64,000 nucleotides of DNA from Breoghania sp963678585 (GTDB taxonomy: Bacteria > Pseudomonadota > Alphaproteobacteria > Rhizobiales > Stappiaceae), in NCBI GenBank assembly GCA_963678585.2, contig CAXXGA010000002.1, positions 1,364,001 to 1,428,000 on the forward strand, given 5' to 3'. Both the position numbers and the translations under genes were made by a program. A model generated the notes under the pieces. That model searched no databases. It was not told the DNA's origin and saw only the letters and a program-made list of their open reading frames with translations. Positions 19,987 to 28,794 of this stretch are shown here, one piece after another (position 1 is the stretch's first letter; each line of letters starts with the position of its first letter).

Positions 19987-21363
19987 TCACGAAGCGTAGG
20001 TTACAGCCTTCACCGCTTCGATCACCTCTGCGACCGACGGCAGCGCAAGCTTTTCGAGATTTGCCGCATAGGGCATCGGCACGTCCTTGCCCGTCACGCG
20101 GACAACCGGCGCATCCAGATAGTCGAACGCCTTTTCCATGATCTGGAAGCCGAGTTCCGACGACATGGAGCAGGTCGGCCAACCCTCTTCCACCGTCACG
20201 CAGCGCCCGGTCTTCACGACCGAGGCGATGACCGTGTCGATGTCGAGCGGGCGCAGCGTGCGCAGGTCGATCACTTCCGCGTCGATCCCCTCGCCCGCCA
20301 GTTCCTCCGCCGCCTTCGTGGCGTAGGTCATGCCGATGCCGAAGGAAACGATGGTGACGTCCTTGCCGGACCGCACGACCTTGGCCTTGCCCAGCGGCAC
20401 GGTCCAGTCGTCGACCTTCGGAATCTCGAAGGTCTGGCCGTATAGGATCTCGTTTTCGAGGAAGATGACCGGGTTCGGCGACCGGATGGCCGATTTCAAC
20501 AGCCCCTTGGCATCCGCAGCGGACCACGGCTGAACAACCGTCAGACCCGGGATGTGCGAGTACCAGGATGCATAGTCCTGGCTGTGCTGGGCAGCCACGC
20601 GGGCAGCCGCGCCATTCGGGCCGCGGAACACGATCGGACAGCCCATCTGGCCGCCGGACATATAGAGCGTCTTGGCCGCGGAGTTGATGATCTGGTCAAT
20701 CGCCTGCATGGCGAAGTTGAAGGTCATGAACTCAACGATGGGCTTCAGCCCGGAGAGAGCCGCGCCAACGGCAAGGCCGGTAAAGCCATGTTCGGTGATC
20801 GGCGTGTCGACCACACGGCGGTCGCCGAACTCATCCAGCAGGCCTTGCGTGATCTTGTAGGCGCCCTGATAGACCGCCACTTCCTCGCCCATGACGAAGA
20901 CATCACCATCGCGGCGCATTTCTTCGGCCATGGCGTCGCGAAGGGCTTCACGCACCGTGACCTTCACCATCTCCGTGCCTTCCGGAATTTCCGGATCGGA
21001 AGCCGGTTCCGGTGTCGCGGGCGCAGCGGCAACCGGGGCCGGAGCAGCGGCAGGCGCAGGTTCGCTCGGCGCAGGCGCGGCCTTGTCGGCCTCCGCGGCG
21101 ACCGCATCGGCAGCGCTTTCGCCCTCACCCGCCAGAACGGCGATGGCCGTATTGACCTTCACACCCTCGGTGCCTTCCGCAATGAGGATCTTGGCGACCG
21201 TCCCTTCATCGACGGCCTCCACTTCCATGGTCGCCTTGTCGGTCTCGATCTCGGCGATGACATCGCCCGAAGAAACCGTATCGCCTTCCTTCACAAGCCA
21301 CTTGGCCAGCTTGCCCTCTTCCATCGTCGGAGAGAGCGCGGGCATCAGTATTTCGATAGCCAT
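19987..21363 (-). CDS. pdhB: Pyruvate dehydrogenase E1 beta with N-terminal lipoyl domain
   Basis: Beta subunit of the thiamine-dependent E1, unusual in carrying its own lipoyl domain. Residues 1-80 are a lipoyl domain with the modifiable Lys in ETDKATMEVE; an Ala/Pro-rich linker follows (about 85-130); the transketolase-like E1 beta domain begins with VTVREALRDAMAEEM and includes GEEVAVYQGAYKIT, DTPITEHGFTGLAVGAA, GPNGAAARVAAQHSQ and ends with EVIEAVKAVTYAS. This architecture is known from rhizobia and relatives. It lies 18 bases after pdhA and 12 bases before pdhC. Confidence 0.97.
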   Translation of the reverse strand: MAIEILMPALSPTMEEGKLAKWLVKEGDTVSSGDVIAEIETDKATMEVEAVDEGTVAKILIAEGTEGVKVNTAIAVLAGEGESAADAVAAEADKAAPAPSEPAPAAAPAPVAAAPATPEPASDPEIPEGTEMVKVTVREALRDAMAEEMRRDGDVFVMGEEVAVYQGAYKITQGLLDEFGDRRVVDTPITEHGFTGLAVGAALSGLKPIVEFMTFNFAMQAIDQIINSAAKTLYMSGGQMGCPIVFRGPNGAAARVAAQHSQDYASWYSHIPGLTVVQPWSAADAKGLLKSAIRSPNPVIFLENEILYGQTFEIPKVDDWTVPLGKAKVVRSGKDVTIVSFGIGMTYATKAAEELAGEGIDAEVIDLRTLRPLDIDTVIASVVKTGRCVTVEEGWPTCSMSSELGFQIMEKAFDYLDAPVVRVTGKDVPMPYAANLEKLALPSVAEVIEAVKAVTYAS

Positions 21364-21381
21364 AATCCGTTTCCCCCGGCC

Positions 21382-22446
21382 TCAGAGCACGATATCGGTC
21401 CAGAGCTCGGATACATCCGGCTCAGGATCGGTCTGGGCGAATTCAGCGGCCTCGCCGACAACCGAACGGACGTCCTTGTCGATGTCCTTCAGTTCGTCCT
21501 CGGTGGCCCACTTCTGCTCCAGCACACGCTGGCGAACCTGCTCGATCGGATCGTGCTCGGTCCGCATCTTCTGGACCTCGTCCTTGGAGCGGTACTTGGC
21601 GGGGTCGGACATGGAGTGTCCGCGGTAGCGGTAGGTCAGCATTTCCAGGATGTAGGGGCCGTAACCCTCCCGGCAGTGGCTGATGGCGCGCTCGGCGGCC
21701 GCGTGCACGGCGCGCACATCCATGCCGTCCACCTGCTCGCCGGGAATGTCGAAGGATGCGCCGCGCTCCGACAGGTCGACATTCGATGAGGCACGCTCCA
21801 CGCTCGTGCCCATGCCGTATTTGTTGTTCTCGATGACGTAAATCACCGGAAGCTTCCACAGCTTCGCCATGTTGAAGCTCTCGTAGACCTGCCCCTGGTT
21901 GGACGCCCCGTCGCCGAAATAGACGACCGACACGCTGTCATTGCCGCGATAGCGGTTGGCGAAGGCAAGGCCCGTTCCAAGCGGCACCTGCGCACCCACG
22001 ATGCCGTGCCCGCCGTAGAACTGCTTTTCTTTGGAGAACATGTGCATCGAGCCGCCCTTGCCCTTGGAGTAACCTCCGCGGCGGCCGGTAAGCTCGGCCA
22101 TGACGCCCTTTGCTTCCATGCCGGTGGCCAGCATGTGGCCATGGTCGCGATAGCTGGTGATCACTTGATCACCCTCTTTCTGCGCCATCTGCATGCCCAC
22201 CACCACGGCCTCCTGACCGATATAGAGGTGGCAGAAGCCGCCGATCAGGCCCATGCCGTAAAGCTGGCCCGCCTTTTCCTCGAAACGCCGGATCAACAGC
22301 ATCTCGCGATAGGCGTTCAGGTCCTGATCCTTGCTGAATTCTGAGATAGCCGGAGCGTTGGTTTTCGACCGGGCATTCGTAGCGCGGGTACGCGACTGCG
22401 CCCCGCCCTGGCTGCGTTTGGCAGCAGTTTTGGGTTTCGTAGCCAT
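21382..22446 (-). CDS. pdhA: Pyruvate dehydrogenase E1 alpha
   Basis: Alpha subunit of the E1 component, which binds thiamine diphosphate and decarboxylates pyruvate. The 354-residue protein has the thiamine-diphosphate motif GDGASNQGQVYESFNMAKLWKLP with downstream NN (ENNKYGMGTS), the phosphorylation-loop region YRYRGHSMSDP, and RDHGHMLATGM. The first 35 residues are Lys/Ala/Arg-rich and disordered, as in rhizobial homologues. The ATG at 22446 has GAGGG before it; the longer frame to 22548 is unlikely. First gene of pdhA-pdhB-pdhC; the 176 bases upstream should hold the promoter. Confidence 0.97.
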   Translation of the reverse strand: MATKPKTAAKRSQGGAQSRTRATNARSKTNAPAISEFSKDQDLNAYREMLLIRRFEEKAGQLYGMGLIGGFCHLYIGQEAVVVGMQMAQKEGDQVITSYRDHGHMLATGMEAKGVMAELTGRRGGYSKGKGGSMHMFSKEKQFYGGHGIVGAQVPLGTGLAFANRYRGNDSVSVVYFGDGASNQGQVYESFNMAKLWKLPVIYVIENNKYGMGTSVERASSNVDLSERGASFDIPGEQVDGMDVRAVHAAAERAISHCREGYGPYILEMLTYRYRGHSMSDPAKYRSKDEVQKMRTEHDPIEQVRQRVLEQKWATEDELKDIDKDVRSVVGEAAEFAQTDPEPDVSELWTDIVL

Positions 22447-22622
22447 AGGCCCTCGTCTCGGTGACGTTTCCCTTAGGAGCGTAGCGGAAAGTACCTGAGA
22501 CGTTCTGTCAATCCAAGTTCGCTGGAGCACGCATGATACCCAGGCCATACGCTTGTTCTCAAACGAGAATATCGCCTTTAACTGGAATTATGTTAAACAG
22601 AAACATTTAACCGACATCCAGT

Positions 22623-22952
22623 TTATTTGCCGGATCGGCGATCACTGCGCAAAATAACCACCTCGCCGGGCTGGGCGAGGTTGAGGCTGTCGCGGGCGCG
22701 TTCGTCGATCATGTCGGGGTCAAGGCTTTCGGGCCGCAGCAGCACGACGCGCCGCTCCAGCGCCAGTCTCTTGTTACGCACCGCGGTGAGTTGTCTGTCC
22801 AACTCTTCCGCCTCGGATTTTAGCTGTTCTTTGGCGATAAGGCCATAAGCCCCCGAAAGCGCGTGCAGCACGAAATAGGCAAGCAACGCAGCCGATAGAC
22901 CCGGAAGGATCAGTCGGCGAAGAACGGACTTCTTGCGCTGGCGGGTATACAT
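22623..22952 (-). CDS. ftsB: Septum formation initiator FtsB/DivIC
   Basis: Bitopic division protein that with FtsL and FtsQ assembles the divisome. The 109-residue product has a short basic N terminus (TRQRKK), one membrane helix (about residues 14-36), a coiled coil (KEQLKSEAEELDRQLTAVRNKRLALERRV, about 41-70) and the family C-terminal motif DMIDERARDSLNLAQPGEVVIL. In many rhizobia it stands between eno and pdhA; here eno is absent and the next gene upstream is prfB. The 397 bases to prfB contain no gene, only the hairpin noted at 23272-23306. Confidence 0.92.
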   Translation of the reverse strand: MYTRQRKKSVLRRLILPGLSAALLAYFVLHALSGAYGLIAKEQLKSEAEELDRQLTAVRNKRLALERRVVLLRPESLDPDMIDERARDSLNLAQPGEVVILRSDRRSGK

Positions 22953-23271
22953 TGGGGTACGCAGAACTCTACAAAGACTCTAAAACGAGGTCATCGTGTG
23001 CCATTAGGCTTAATGGAGCGTTGAGATGGCCGTTAAAATTCGACCTGTCCCGCCAAATCTCCATGCAATCCCCTTGCGGCCGCCAGAATATAGGCGCTGC
23101 ACGAATACAGCCATGAGCGCAGCGAACAACTACAGGCACCCTGTTACCGCCTGACGATAACCTTCCGCCCACTCCGCCAATGGTCGCTTCATGAGTCGTG
23201 CTTGGCCCGCATCCGTATATCTGCCTGCTCAAGAAAGCGGAATTCATGGCGAATGCGCAGCCCATATGACA

Positions 23272-23306
23272 ACGGGGCGGCTCCGCAATCCAGGAAGCCG
23301 CCCCGT
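23272..23306 (-). terminator. Hairpin downstream of prfB, probable terminator
   Basis: An 11-bp perfect stem, ACGGGGCGGCT at 23272-23282 with AGCCGCCCCGT at 23296-23306, 44 bases after the prfB stop. No T run follows on the minus strand, so it may act with Rho or stabilise the 3' end instead of being a classical intrinsic terminator. The rest of 22953-23349 shows no gene. Confidence 0.5.
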
Positions 23307-23349
23307 CTAATCTCGGACGAGGCCGAAACCTCACATCGAGCGCCCTGCC

Positions 23350-24478
23350 CTAGTCGATATCGGCAACGTCCACGCTTTCGCCGCCGACGCGATGCGCAAG
23401 GGCTGCTTCCATGAAATCGTCGAGATCGCCGTCGAGCACATCGCCCGGCGAGGTCTTTTCGACGCCCGTGCGCAGGTCCTTGACCATCTGGTAGGGCTGC
23501 AGCACATAGGAACGGATCTGGTGCCCCCAGCCGATATCGGTCTTGGAGGCCGCATCCGCGTTCGCCTTTTCTTCACGCAACTGCAACTCCCGCTCATAGA
23601 GACGGGCCTTCAGCATGCCCCAGGCAGTGGCCCGGTTCTTGTGCTGGGAGCGTTCGTTCTGGCACTGCACGACGATGCCGGTCGGATTATGCGTGATACG
23701 CACGGCGGAATCGGTCGTGTTGACGTGCTGACCGCCCGCACCGGATGCGCGGTAGGTGTCGATCCGGCAATCGCTTTCATTGATCTCGATATCAATCGAG
23801 TCGTCGATGACCGGATAGCACCACACGCTGGCGAAGCTCGTGTGGCGGCGCGCCTGACTGTCATAGGGCGAGATGCGGACAAGACGATGTACGCCCGCTT
23901 CCGTCTTCACCCAGCCATAGGCGTTCGGACCCTTGATCTGCACGGTGGCCGATTTGATGCCCGCTTCTTCACCGGCATGGACTTCCATGATCTCGGTCTT
24001 GTAGCCGTGCTGCTCGGCCCAGCGCACATACATGCGCAGCATCATGTTGGCCCAGTCCTGGCTTTCCGTGCCGCCCGCGCCCGCATGAATTTCCACGAAG
24101 CAGTCGTTGCCGTCCGCCTCGCCGGAAAGCAGGGTTTCGACCTGACGGCGGTCGCTTTCCACCTTCAGCGCCTTCAGCGACGCCTCGGCTTCCTCGACCA
24201 CGGAGGCATCGTCCTCCATCTCGCCAAGCTCGATCAGTTCGAGATTGTCGGAGAGATCGGCCTCCATGCGGCGCACCGCCCCGATATTCTCTTCCAGATA
24301 CTGGCGCTCGCTCATCAGCTTGCGCGCCTTGTTCGGGTCGTTCCAGAAGTCGGGGCTTTCAGCAGCCGCGTTCAGTTCATCCAGACGTGAGATCGCGCGA
24401 TCCCAGTCAAAGATGCCTCCTCAGCAGGCTGAGTGCCTGCTCGACGTCATCAACGATCGTCTGCGTTTCCGGACGCAT
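23350..24478 (-). CDS. prfB: Peptide chain release factor 2, programmed +1 frameshift
   Basis: RF2 reads UGA and UAA stop codons and triggers peptide release. The gene is in two frames: ATG at 24478 opens 23 codons (MRPETQTIVDDVEQALSLL then RRHL) ending at an in-frame TGA at 24409-24407; a +1 shift at CTT TGA C continues from GAC at 24408 to the stop at 23350, giving about 375 residues, the normal RF2 length. The catalytic GGQ is in ASGAGGQHVNTTDSA; the stop-codon-recognition tripeptide is SPY (ISPYDSQARRHTSF) where E. coli has SPF. Without the shift the protein would lack part of its N-terminal domain. The gene is autoregulated by this mechanism: low RF2 favours frameshifting. Confidence 0.95.
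24406..24421 (-). promoter_or_regulatory. prfB +1 frameshift signal
   Basis: On the minus strand an anti-ribosomal-RNA-like AGGAGG (24421-24416) is followed after three bases by CTT (24412-24410), the stop TGA (24409-24407) and C (24406). This is the classical RF2 arrangement: internal Shine-Dalgarno three bases before the slippery leucine codon, slow UGA followed by C. The frames on each side join into an uninterrupted RF2 sequence (…RRHL then DWDRAIS…). Confidence 0.95.
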
Positions 24479-24615
24479 CGCATATGCCTCGCAAATTGGA
24501 TTTGAAATGGGAGGGGAAGCCGGTCCCGACCGCCCCTGCCCGGATCAGGTGCGCGACCATAGTCAGCGCACCTGCCGCTGTAAACCGGCACCTGTCGGGT
24601 GCGGTGGCGTCGGGA

Positions 24616-27096
24616 TCAATAAAGCCCGCCGGTTCCGGTCATGATCGCCCGGTCCGCCTCGGGCGTAACGGTGCCCGGCACGCCCATCTCGTCCTGATAG
24701 CCGATGATGGAATAGTTGTCCGGCGGCGCGGTGCCCGGCTTGAAAGCCTCCAGAATCGTTCCCGGAGATCCCGCAGACGCCCGCAGCCCCGTGCGTCCGT
24801 CGATGGGAATCAGGTGGATACCCGCAGGAACGCGGAATTCCACCGCCGGCTTATCGGCCAGCGCCTGCTTCATGAACTCGGTGAAGATCGGGGCCGCCAC
24901 ATGACCGCCGGTCTGGCCGTGCCCCATCGGACGCGGCGTGTCGTAGCCGACGAAGACGCCGACGGCGAGGTTCGGCGAAAAGCCCATGAACCACGCATCG
25001 CGCTCGTCGTTGGTGGTGCCGGTCTTGCCCGCAATCGGACGCCCGACGGCGCGAACGCTGGTCGCGGTGCCGCGCTGGACCACACCTTCCATCATGGAGG
25101 TGATCTGATAGGCGGTCATCGGATCGAGCACCTGCTCGGAATTGTCGACCAGCGTCGGCTCGTCCTGACCGTGCCAGTCCACGGCCTCGCAGCCGTCGCA
25201 CTCGCGCGCGTCATGCTTGTAGATGGTGCGCCCGTAGCGGTCCTGAATACGGTCGATCAGGGTCGGCGTCACCTTGCGCCCGCCATTGGCGATCATCGAA
25301 TAGGCCGCGGTCATTCGCAGCACGGTCGTCTCACCCGCGCCAAGCGCCATGGAGAGCACCGGCAGCATGTTGTCGTAGATCCCGAAACGGCGCGCATACT
25401 CAGCAACCAGCGGCATGCCCATATCCTGCGCAAGGCGGACGGTCATGACGTTTCGCGACTTCTCGATGCCCGTGCGCAGCGTGGACGGCCCGTAGAACTT
25501 GCCGCCATAGTTCTGCGGCGACCACACCTCACCGCTGGCCTGCTCCACCGCAATCGGCGCATCCATGATCACGCTCGACGGCGTGTAGCCGTTGTCGAGC
25601 GCCGCGGAATAGACGAACGGCTTGAAGGACGAACCGGGCTGGCGATAGGCCTGCGTGGCGCGATTGAACTCGCTCTGGTCGTAGCTGAAGCCGCCGACCA
25701 TCGCCAGAACGCGCCCCGTGAACGGATCCATCGCAACGATGGCGCCGGAAACTTCAGGCACCTGCTGCAGAATCCACTGATGGCTGAGCCCACCGGCGGG
25801 ATCCTCCACGCGCGTTACATAGACCACATCCCCGACATTGAGCACATCATCCGCGCCCTTGACCGACCGCGTTCCATCCTTGACCCGCTTCACCCACTTC
25901 ATCTGCTCGAACGCGATCTGACCGCGCTCGCGTTCGGTGGCAAAGCTGCCCGAAGCATGCTTTTCAGGCCGAATGCCGATCACCGCTCCATTCGCATTCA
26001 CATCGAGAACGACCGCAAGCGACCATTCCGGCAGATCCTCAAGCGGCTCGACCTTGCTGACCAGCCCGCCCCATTCACCGGAATTCAGCTCGATCCTGGA
26101 GACCGGGCCACGCCACATGCCGTGTTCATGGTCGAACTTGATGAGGCCGTCCATCAGCGCCTTACGCGCTTCCGCCTGAAGCTTGGGGTCCAGCGTGGAG
26201 CGAACCGACAGGCCGCCGCTGTAAAGGCGTTCCTTGCCATACATGCCCGCCACTTCGCGGCGCACTTCTTCGGCGAAATATTCGGATGCGGCCAACTGCG
26301 CCCCGGTCTCGCGGGGCGTCACCTCAAGCGGCTCCGCCTTCGCAGCCTCGCCGTCGGCCTCCTTTACGAAGCCGTTTTCGACCATCCGGTCGATGACCCA
26401 GTTGCGTCGCGTGATGGCCGCTTCCGGGTGGCGGAAAGGATTGTAGTTGTTCGGCGCTTTCGGCAGTGCGGCCAGATAGGCACATTCTGCGATGGAAAGC
26501 TCATGTACCGACTTGTCGAAATAGAGAAGCGAGGCCCCGGCCACACCGTAGGAGCCCATGCCGAGATAGATCTCGTTGAGATAAAGCTCGAGGATCTTGT
26601 CCTTGGTGTAGGCATCCTCGATGCGCAGCGCCAGGATCGCTTCCTTGATCTTGCGCTCGTAGGAGACCTCGTTGGTCAGAAGGAAGTTCTTCGCCACCTG
26701 CTGGGTGATCGTGGACGCGCCGACGAGACGGCGGGCGTTGCCGGCCAGCACGTTGCGTGCGTTGACGACGACAGCGCGCGCAACGCCGGTAATGTCGATG
26801 CCCGGATGCTCGTAGAAATTCTTGTCTTCCGCCGACAGGAACGCGTTCTTCAGCAGATCCGGGATGCCCTGAATCGGCAGGAACATGCGACGCTGCTCTG
26901 CATATTCGGCGATCAGGCTGCCGTCGCCTGCATGCACGCGCGTCATCACCGGCGGCTCGTAGTTCTTCAGCGCCGTGTAATCGGGCAGGTCTTTGGTGAT
27001 GGTGGACAGATACCATGCCACCCCCGCCGCACCGACGAGGGCGCACACGGCGCCCAATCCAAAAAGATAACCAAAGAACTTCAGCAGAAATTTCAT
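24616..27096 (-). CDS. mrcA: Bifunctional penicillin-binding protein 1A
   Basis: Class A PBP that polymerises and cross-links peptidoglycan. The 826-residue protein has an N-terminal membrane anchor (about residues 5-32), a glycosyltransferase domain with AFLSAEDKNFYEHPGID (catalytic Glu), GASTITQQVAKNF and KIKEAILALRIE, an OB-like PCB domain, and a transpeptidase domain with SXXK in QPGSSFKPF, SXN in KSRNVMTVR (SRN variant) and KTG in GKTGTTNDERDAWF. The ATG at 27096 starts directly before the membrane anchor; a start at 27132 is possible. The next gene upstream on the same strand is amiC after 315 bases. Confidence 0.96.
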   Translation of the reverse strand: MKFLLKFFGYLFGLGAVCALVGAAGVAWYLSTITKDLPDYTALKNYEPPVMTRVHAGDGSLIAEYAEQRRMFLPIQGIPDLLKNAFLSAEDKNFYEHPGIDITGVARAVVVNARNVLAGNARRLVGASTITQQVAKNFLLTNEVSYERKIKEAILALRIEDAYTKDKILELYLNEIYLGMGSYGVAGASLLYFDKSVHELSIAECAYLAALPKAPNNYNPFRHPEAAITRRNWVIDRMVENGFVKEADGEAAKAEPLEVTPRETGAQLAASEYFAEEVRREVAGMYGKERLYSGGLSVRSTLDPKLQAEARKALMDGLIKFDHEHGMWRGPVSRIELNSGEWGGLVSKVEPLEDLPEWSLAVVLDVNANGAVIGIRPEKHASGSFATERERGQIAFEQMKWVKRVKDGTRSVKGADDVLNVGDVVYVTRVEDPAGGLSHQWILQQVPEVSGAIVAMDPFTGRVLAMVGGFSYDQSEFNRATQAYRQPGSSFKPFVYSAALDNGYTPSSVIMDAPIAVEQASGEVWSPQNYGGKFYGPSTLRTGIEKSRNVMTVRLAQDMGMPLVAEYARRFGIYDNMLPVLSMALGAGETTVLRMTAAYSMIANGGRKVTPTLIDRIQDRYGRTIYKHDARECDGCEAVDWHGQDEPTLVDNSEQVLDPMTAYQITSMMEGVVQRGTATSVRAVGRPIAGKTGTTNDERDAWFMGFSPNLAVGVFVGYDTPRPMGHGQTGGHVAAPIFTEFMKQALADKPAVEFRVPAGIHLIPIDGRTGLRASAGSPGTILEAFKPGTAPPDNYSIIGYQDEMGVPGTVTPEADRAIMTGTGGLY

Positions 27097-27411
27097 GTAG
27101 CGGGCTCGTCCGTACTCGTTCGTATCGGGCATATTCCGGTTCGCAAAGACCGATTGCGCCTCAGATTGCGCATAACACCGCGTCGTTGCGACAGGTTCTC
27201 GTCATTCGTTGCTACCCCCGGGGTCCGGCGGTTCACGCCTGACCGGGAGCGAGGCCGGATATCCGGCCCGCGCGCCACGTAGCATACCCGAGGCCCCTCG
27301 TCGCCTGCATCATCCACCAATGTGGCGATGCTGAGGCGTTTTTATCCGCCTCATGGATCATTCAGGGCGCAAAGACCCGGCAAAACTGCACCAAATCCTG
27401 CTCAGGGCGGG
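27097..27411. other. 315-base gap between amiC and mrcA
   Basis: No gene is supported here. An inverted repeat TGAGGCG (from 27332) facing CGCCTCA (about 27347-27353) with a T-rich loop lies roughly 60 bases after the amiC stop and may end that transcript. The part nearer 27100-27250 should contain the mrcA promoter if it has one. Confidence 0.4.
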
Positions 27412-28794
27412 CTATTGACCCTGTGCCAGCCGCGGCTGAAAGAATCGGTCGATGCTCGCCACCAGCGCATCCGCGGCCCGTTCACGCCACTCCCCCGATA
27501 TGAGCAGGCTTTCATCGTGCTTGTTCGACAAATAGCCCAGCTCCACCAGAACGGAAGGAACATCATAGGCCTTCAGCACCCGGAAACCGGCGGAACGCCA
27601 GGGATTCTTGATCAGCTTGACCGCGCTTTCGAATTCCGCGACCAGTGTCTTCGCAAACAGAATCGAGAAACTCTTGGTTTCACGCCGCGCGAGGTCGACG
27701 AGAATATCGGCCACCTCGTCCGGTTCATCCTCCAGATCCGCCCCCGCCAGCATGTCGGCACTGTTCTCGCGTTTGGCGAGCGCCGCGGCGATGACGTCGG
27801 AAGCGCGCTCGGAGAGAGTATACACGGTTGCGCCGCGTACGTGATGCTGCGGCGCTGAATCAGCGTGAATCGAGACAAAAAGGTTAGCCGCATTCTGGCG
27901 CGCGAAATCGACGCGCTTGCCGAGCCGAATGAACCGGTCGTCATCGCGCGTCATCAGAACCTCGTAGGCACCTTTCTCTTCCAGCTTCTTCTTCAAGAGC
28001 TTGGCGAATTCCAGCACCACAGCCTTCTCGTGAACGCCGTCGACACCTGTCGCCCCGGTGTCGATGCCGCCATGGCCGGGATCCAGCACGATGACCGGAC
28101 GCGAGCGCGACGCCTCACCGACCTCCTTGCGATCCCCCTTGGGCGCAGCCGTTTCCAGCGAACGCGGACGCTCGTATTCGCTCAGGAAGGCTTCGCGTGT
28201 GGTCTTGACGAAATCGAGCACGAGCCGTGCCGGTTGCTCATCGATGGCGGGCAACACGAAGGATTTGTCGAGCCGGGCTGGTGCGGAAAGATCCAGAACG
28301 ACGCGCGATTTTCCCGGCGCGATCAGGCCGTAGCGCCACGCCTTCACAAGACCGCGCCCATTTTCGCCCGCCTTGGCAGGAAGGTCGAAATTGATCTCCG
28401 GCATGTCGATGATCACCCGATCGGGCGAAGCGAGCGCGGAGGTGGAAAAGGAAATCGACCGGCTCAGATCGATGATGAAGCGCGTGCGCTGATCGTCCCC
28501 GGCGACGCGGGCACCGGACGCCGTGACGACCGCGTCCTCAGGCGCCCCCGCATCCGGCGCATCCTCACCGGTCCTCAATTCGTCAATCACGGCATCGATG
28601 GCGGAGGTGGTGGCCGGATCGGCCGCAACTGCGACCGCGGAGCCGTCCTTGGCCGATGCAACAGCCTCGGTGACGACCGTCTCGCCCCGAGACTTCGCCG
28701 TCGCACGCGATTCAGCTCTCGCCCCATGATCCGGCGCCGAAATAACCGCAATGAGCGCAATGGCCAGCGCGACTATGGATGCCCTGAATTTCAT
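27412..28794 (-). CDS. amiC: N-acetylmuramoyl-L-alanine amidase, AmiC type
   Basis: Periplasmic amidase that cleaves stem peptides from peptidoglycan, important for daughter-cell separation. The 460-residue product has a signal peptide (FRASIVALAIALIAVISAP, cut near residue 27), an Ala/Asp-rich linker, an AMIN domain (about 90-195, localisation to the septum) and a zinc-dependent Amidase_3 domain (about 220-450): VLDPGHGGIDTGA carries the first His, VLEFAKLLKKKLEE the Glu, SIHADSAPQHHVRGATVYTLS the second His and ELGYLSNKHDE the catalytic Glu. The ATG at 28794 is used; codon 28806 is TTG. The pair amiC-mrcA upstream of prfB is conserved in rhizobia. Confidence 0.94.
   Translation of the reverse strand: MKFRASIVALAIALIAVISAPDHGARAESRATAKSRGETVVTEAVASAKDGSAVAVAADPATTSAIDAVIDELRTGEDAPDAGAPEDAVVTASGARVAGDDQRTRFIIDLSRSISFSTSALASPDRVIIDMPEINFDLPAKAGENGRGLVKAWRYGLIAPGKSRVVLDLSAPARLDKSFVLPAIDEQPARLVLDFVKTTREAFLSEYERPRSLETAAPKGDRKEVGEASRSRPVIVLDPGHGGIDTGATGVDGVHEKAVVLEFAKLLKKKLEEKGAYEVLMTRDDDRFIRLGKRVDFARQNAANLFVSIHADSAPQHHVRGATVYTLSERASDVIAAALAKRENSADMLAGADLEDEPDEVADILVDLARRETKSFSILFAKTLVAEFESAVKLIKNPWRSAGFRVLKAYDVPSVLVELGYLSNKHDESLLISGEWRERAADALVASIDRFFQPRLAQGQ

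Noticed and set aside
18541..20445. Plus-strand open frame of 634 codons antisense to pdhC and pdhB
   Set aside because: Composition (His, Arg, Gly) is that of the complement of real Ala/Glu-rich genes; pdhC and pdhB match known families over their full length.
22590..22616. TTAA pair upstream of pdhA as a CtrA site
   Set aside because: The two TTAA are ten bases apart, not seven as required for the CtrA consensus, and the location is downstream of ftsB without other support.
24433..27282. Plus-strand open frame of 949 codons antisense to mrcA
   Set aside because: The minus strand encodes a complete PBP1A with all catalytic motifs; the antisense frame has none.
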